From Paenibacillus sp. 32O-W (GTDB lineage Bacteria > Bacillota > Bacilli > Paenibacillales > NBRC-103111): a stretch of 64,000 nt of DNA. The notes below the pieces were generated by a model that saw only the letters and a program-made list of their open reading frames with translations, ran no database searches and was not told the origin of the DNA. Positions within the stretch are counted from its first letter, which is position 1. Each line of letters starts with the position of its first letter. Shown piece after piece: positions 63,960-64,000 of this stretch. The stretch is from assembly GCF_007679495.1 (NCBI RefSeq), contig NZ_VEGP01000019.1, positions 24,227-88,226 of the forward strand, read 5' to 3'. Both the position numbers and the translations under genes were made by a program.

Positions 63960-64000
63960 AAGAGCCGCGTCGTGACAGTTTTTTTCAGTCACAGAAAGCT

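Overview
The window looks like a chromosomal piece of a Paenibacillus-type Gram-positive spore former (Paenibacillaceae). The evidence is strong AGGAGG-type ribosome binding sites with frequent GTG/TTG starts, the Bacillales-specific genes yqzE, yqhG, yqhH and lipM in conserved proximity, an S-layer-homology (SLH) serine hydrolase, lipoproteins with Bacillus-type lipoboxes, and roughly even base composition. No rRNA, prophage or insertion-sequence transposase is visible. The only tRNA is tRNA-Leu(CAG).

Layout. 0-6 kb holds a truncated lipoprotein, xpt, small unknown genes, the cobinamide amidohydrolase cbiZ, tRNA-Leu and argS. 6.16-8.3 kb is a 30-repeat CRISPR array with a type I-C style repeat, its leader on the left and a degenerate end on the right, and no cas genes anywhere in the window. 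8.5-13.7 kb carries yqzE, an unknown anchored protein, yqhG, the SNF2 helicase yqhH and lipM. 13.8-16.9 kb holds the B12-dependent ribonucleotide reductase nrdJ behind tandem NrdR boxes. 17-20.7 kb carries MarR and TetR regulators, a DUF2269 membrane protein, an M55 D-aminopeptidase and a secreted protein. 20.9-23.6 kb is a three-gene ABC-2 exporter in which two genes are frameshifted. 23.7-25.1 kb is an rRNA methyltransferase (RlmA type) with an unusually structured leader. 25.1-33.6 kb holds the SLH serine hydrolase, a purine permease, a GH109-like oxidoreductase-fold protein, a phosphatase lipoprotein and a YeiH exporter. 33.6-35.3 kb is a repeat-rich gene desert.

35.3-46.6 kb is a long co-directional cluster: ROK repressor, asparaginase-type amidohydrolase, complete dipeptide-type ABC importer (binding protein, two permeases, two ATPases), M17 aminopeptidase, CutC and ROK sugar kinase. 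It reads as one uptake-and-degradation pathway for a conjugate containing both an amino acid or peptide and a sugar. The exact substrate cannot be read from sequence. 46.7-47.3 kb is another repeat-rich spacer. 47.3-49.6 kb on the minus strand holds cytochrome-oxidase accessory genes (CtaG, cytochrome c, SCO, YtkA-like lipoprotein).

50-64 kb is an accessory region mixing intact and broken genes: a frameshifted phosphotransferase, a chromate transporter, a methyltransferase, a persulfide-handling operon (ArsR-rhodanese, cysteine desulfurase, metallo-beta-lactamase persulfide dioxygenase type, MFS), a frameshifted SRPBCC gene, a MacB-like ABC transporter with a divergent TetR, MATE and DUF2892 remnants, then thioredoxin and a short TauE/SafE, each behind a CsoR/CstR-like operator.

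The most unusual signals are: (1) a CRISPR spacer that itself looks like a CRISPR repeat; (2) a ~105-nt two-hairpin element present twice, both times sense-oriented in the leader of a gene (nrdJ and the rRNA methyltransferase); (3) a terminator/attenuator with an overlapping 40-codon upstream ORF before the methyltransferase; (4) a ~130-nt multibranched inverted repeat in the same gap; (5) several unrelated intergenic repeat families that share a ~50-bp period; and (6) the importer/amidohydrolase/kinase cluster. All functional statements come from reading the sequence; no database search was run.
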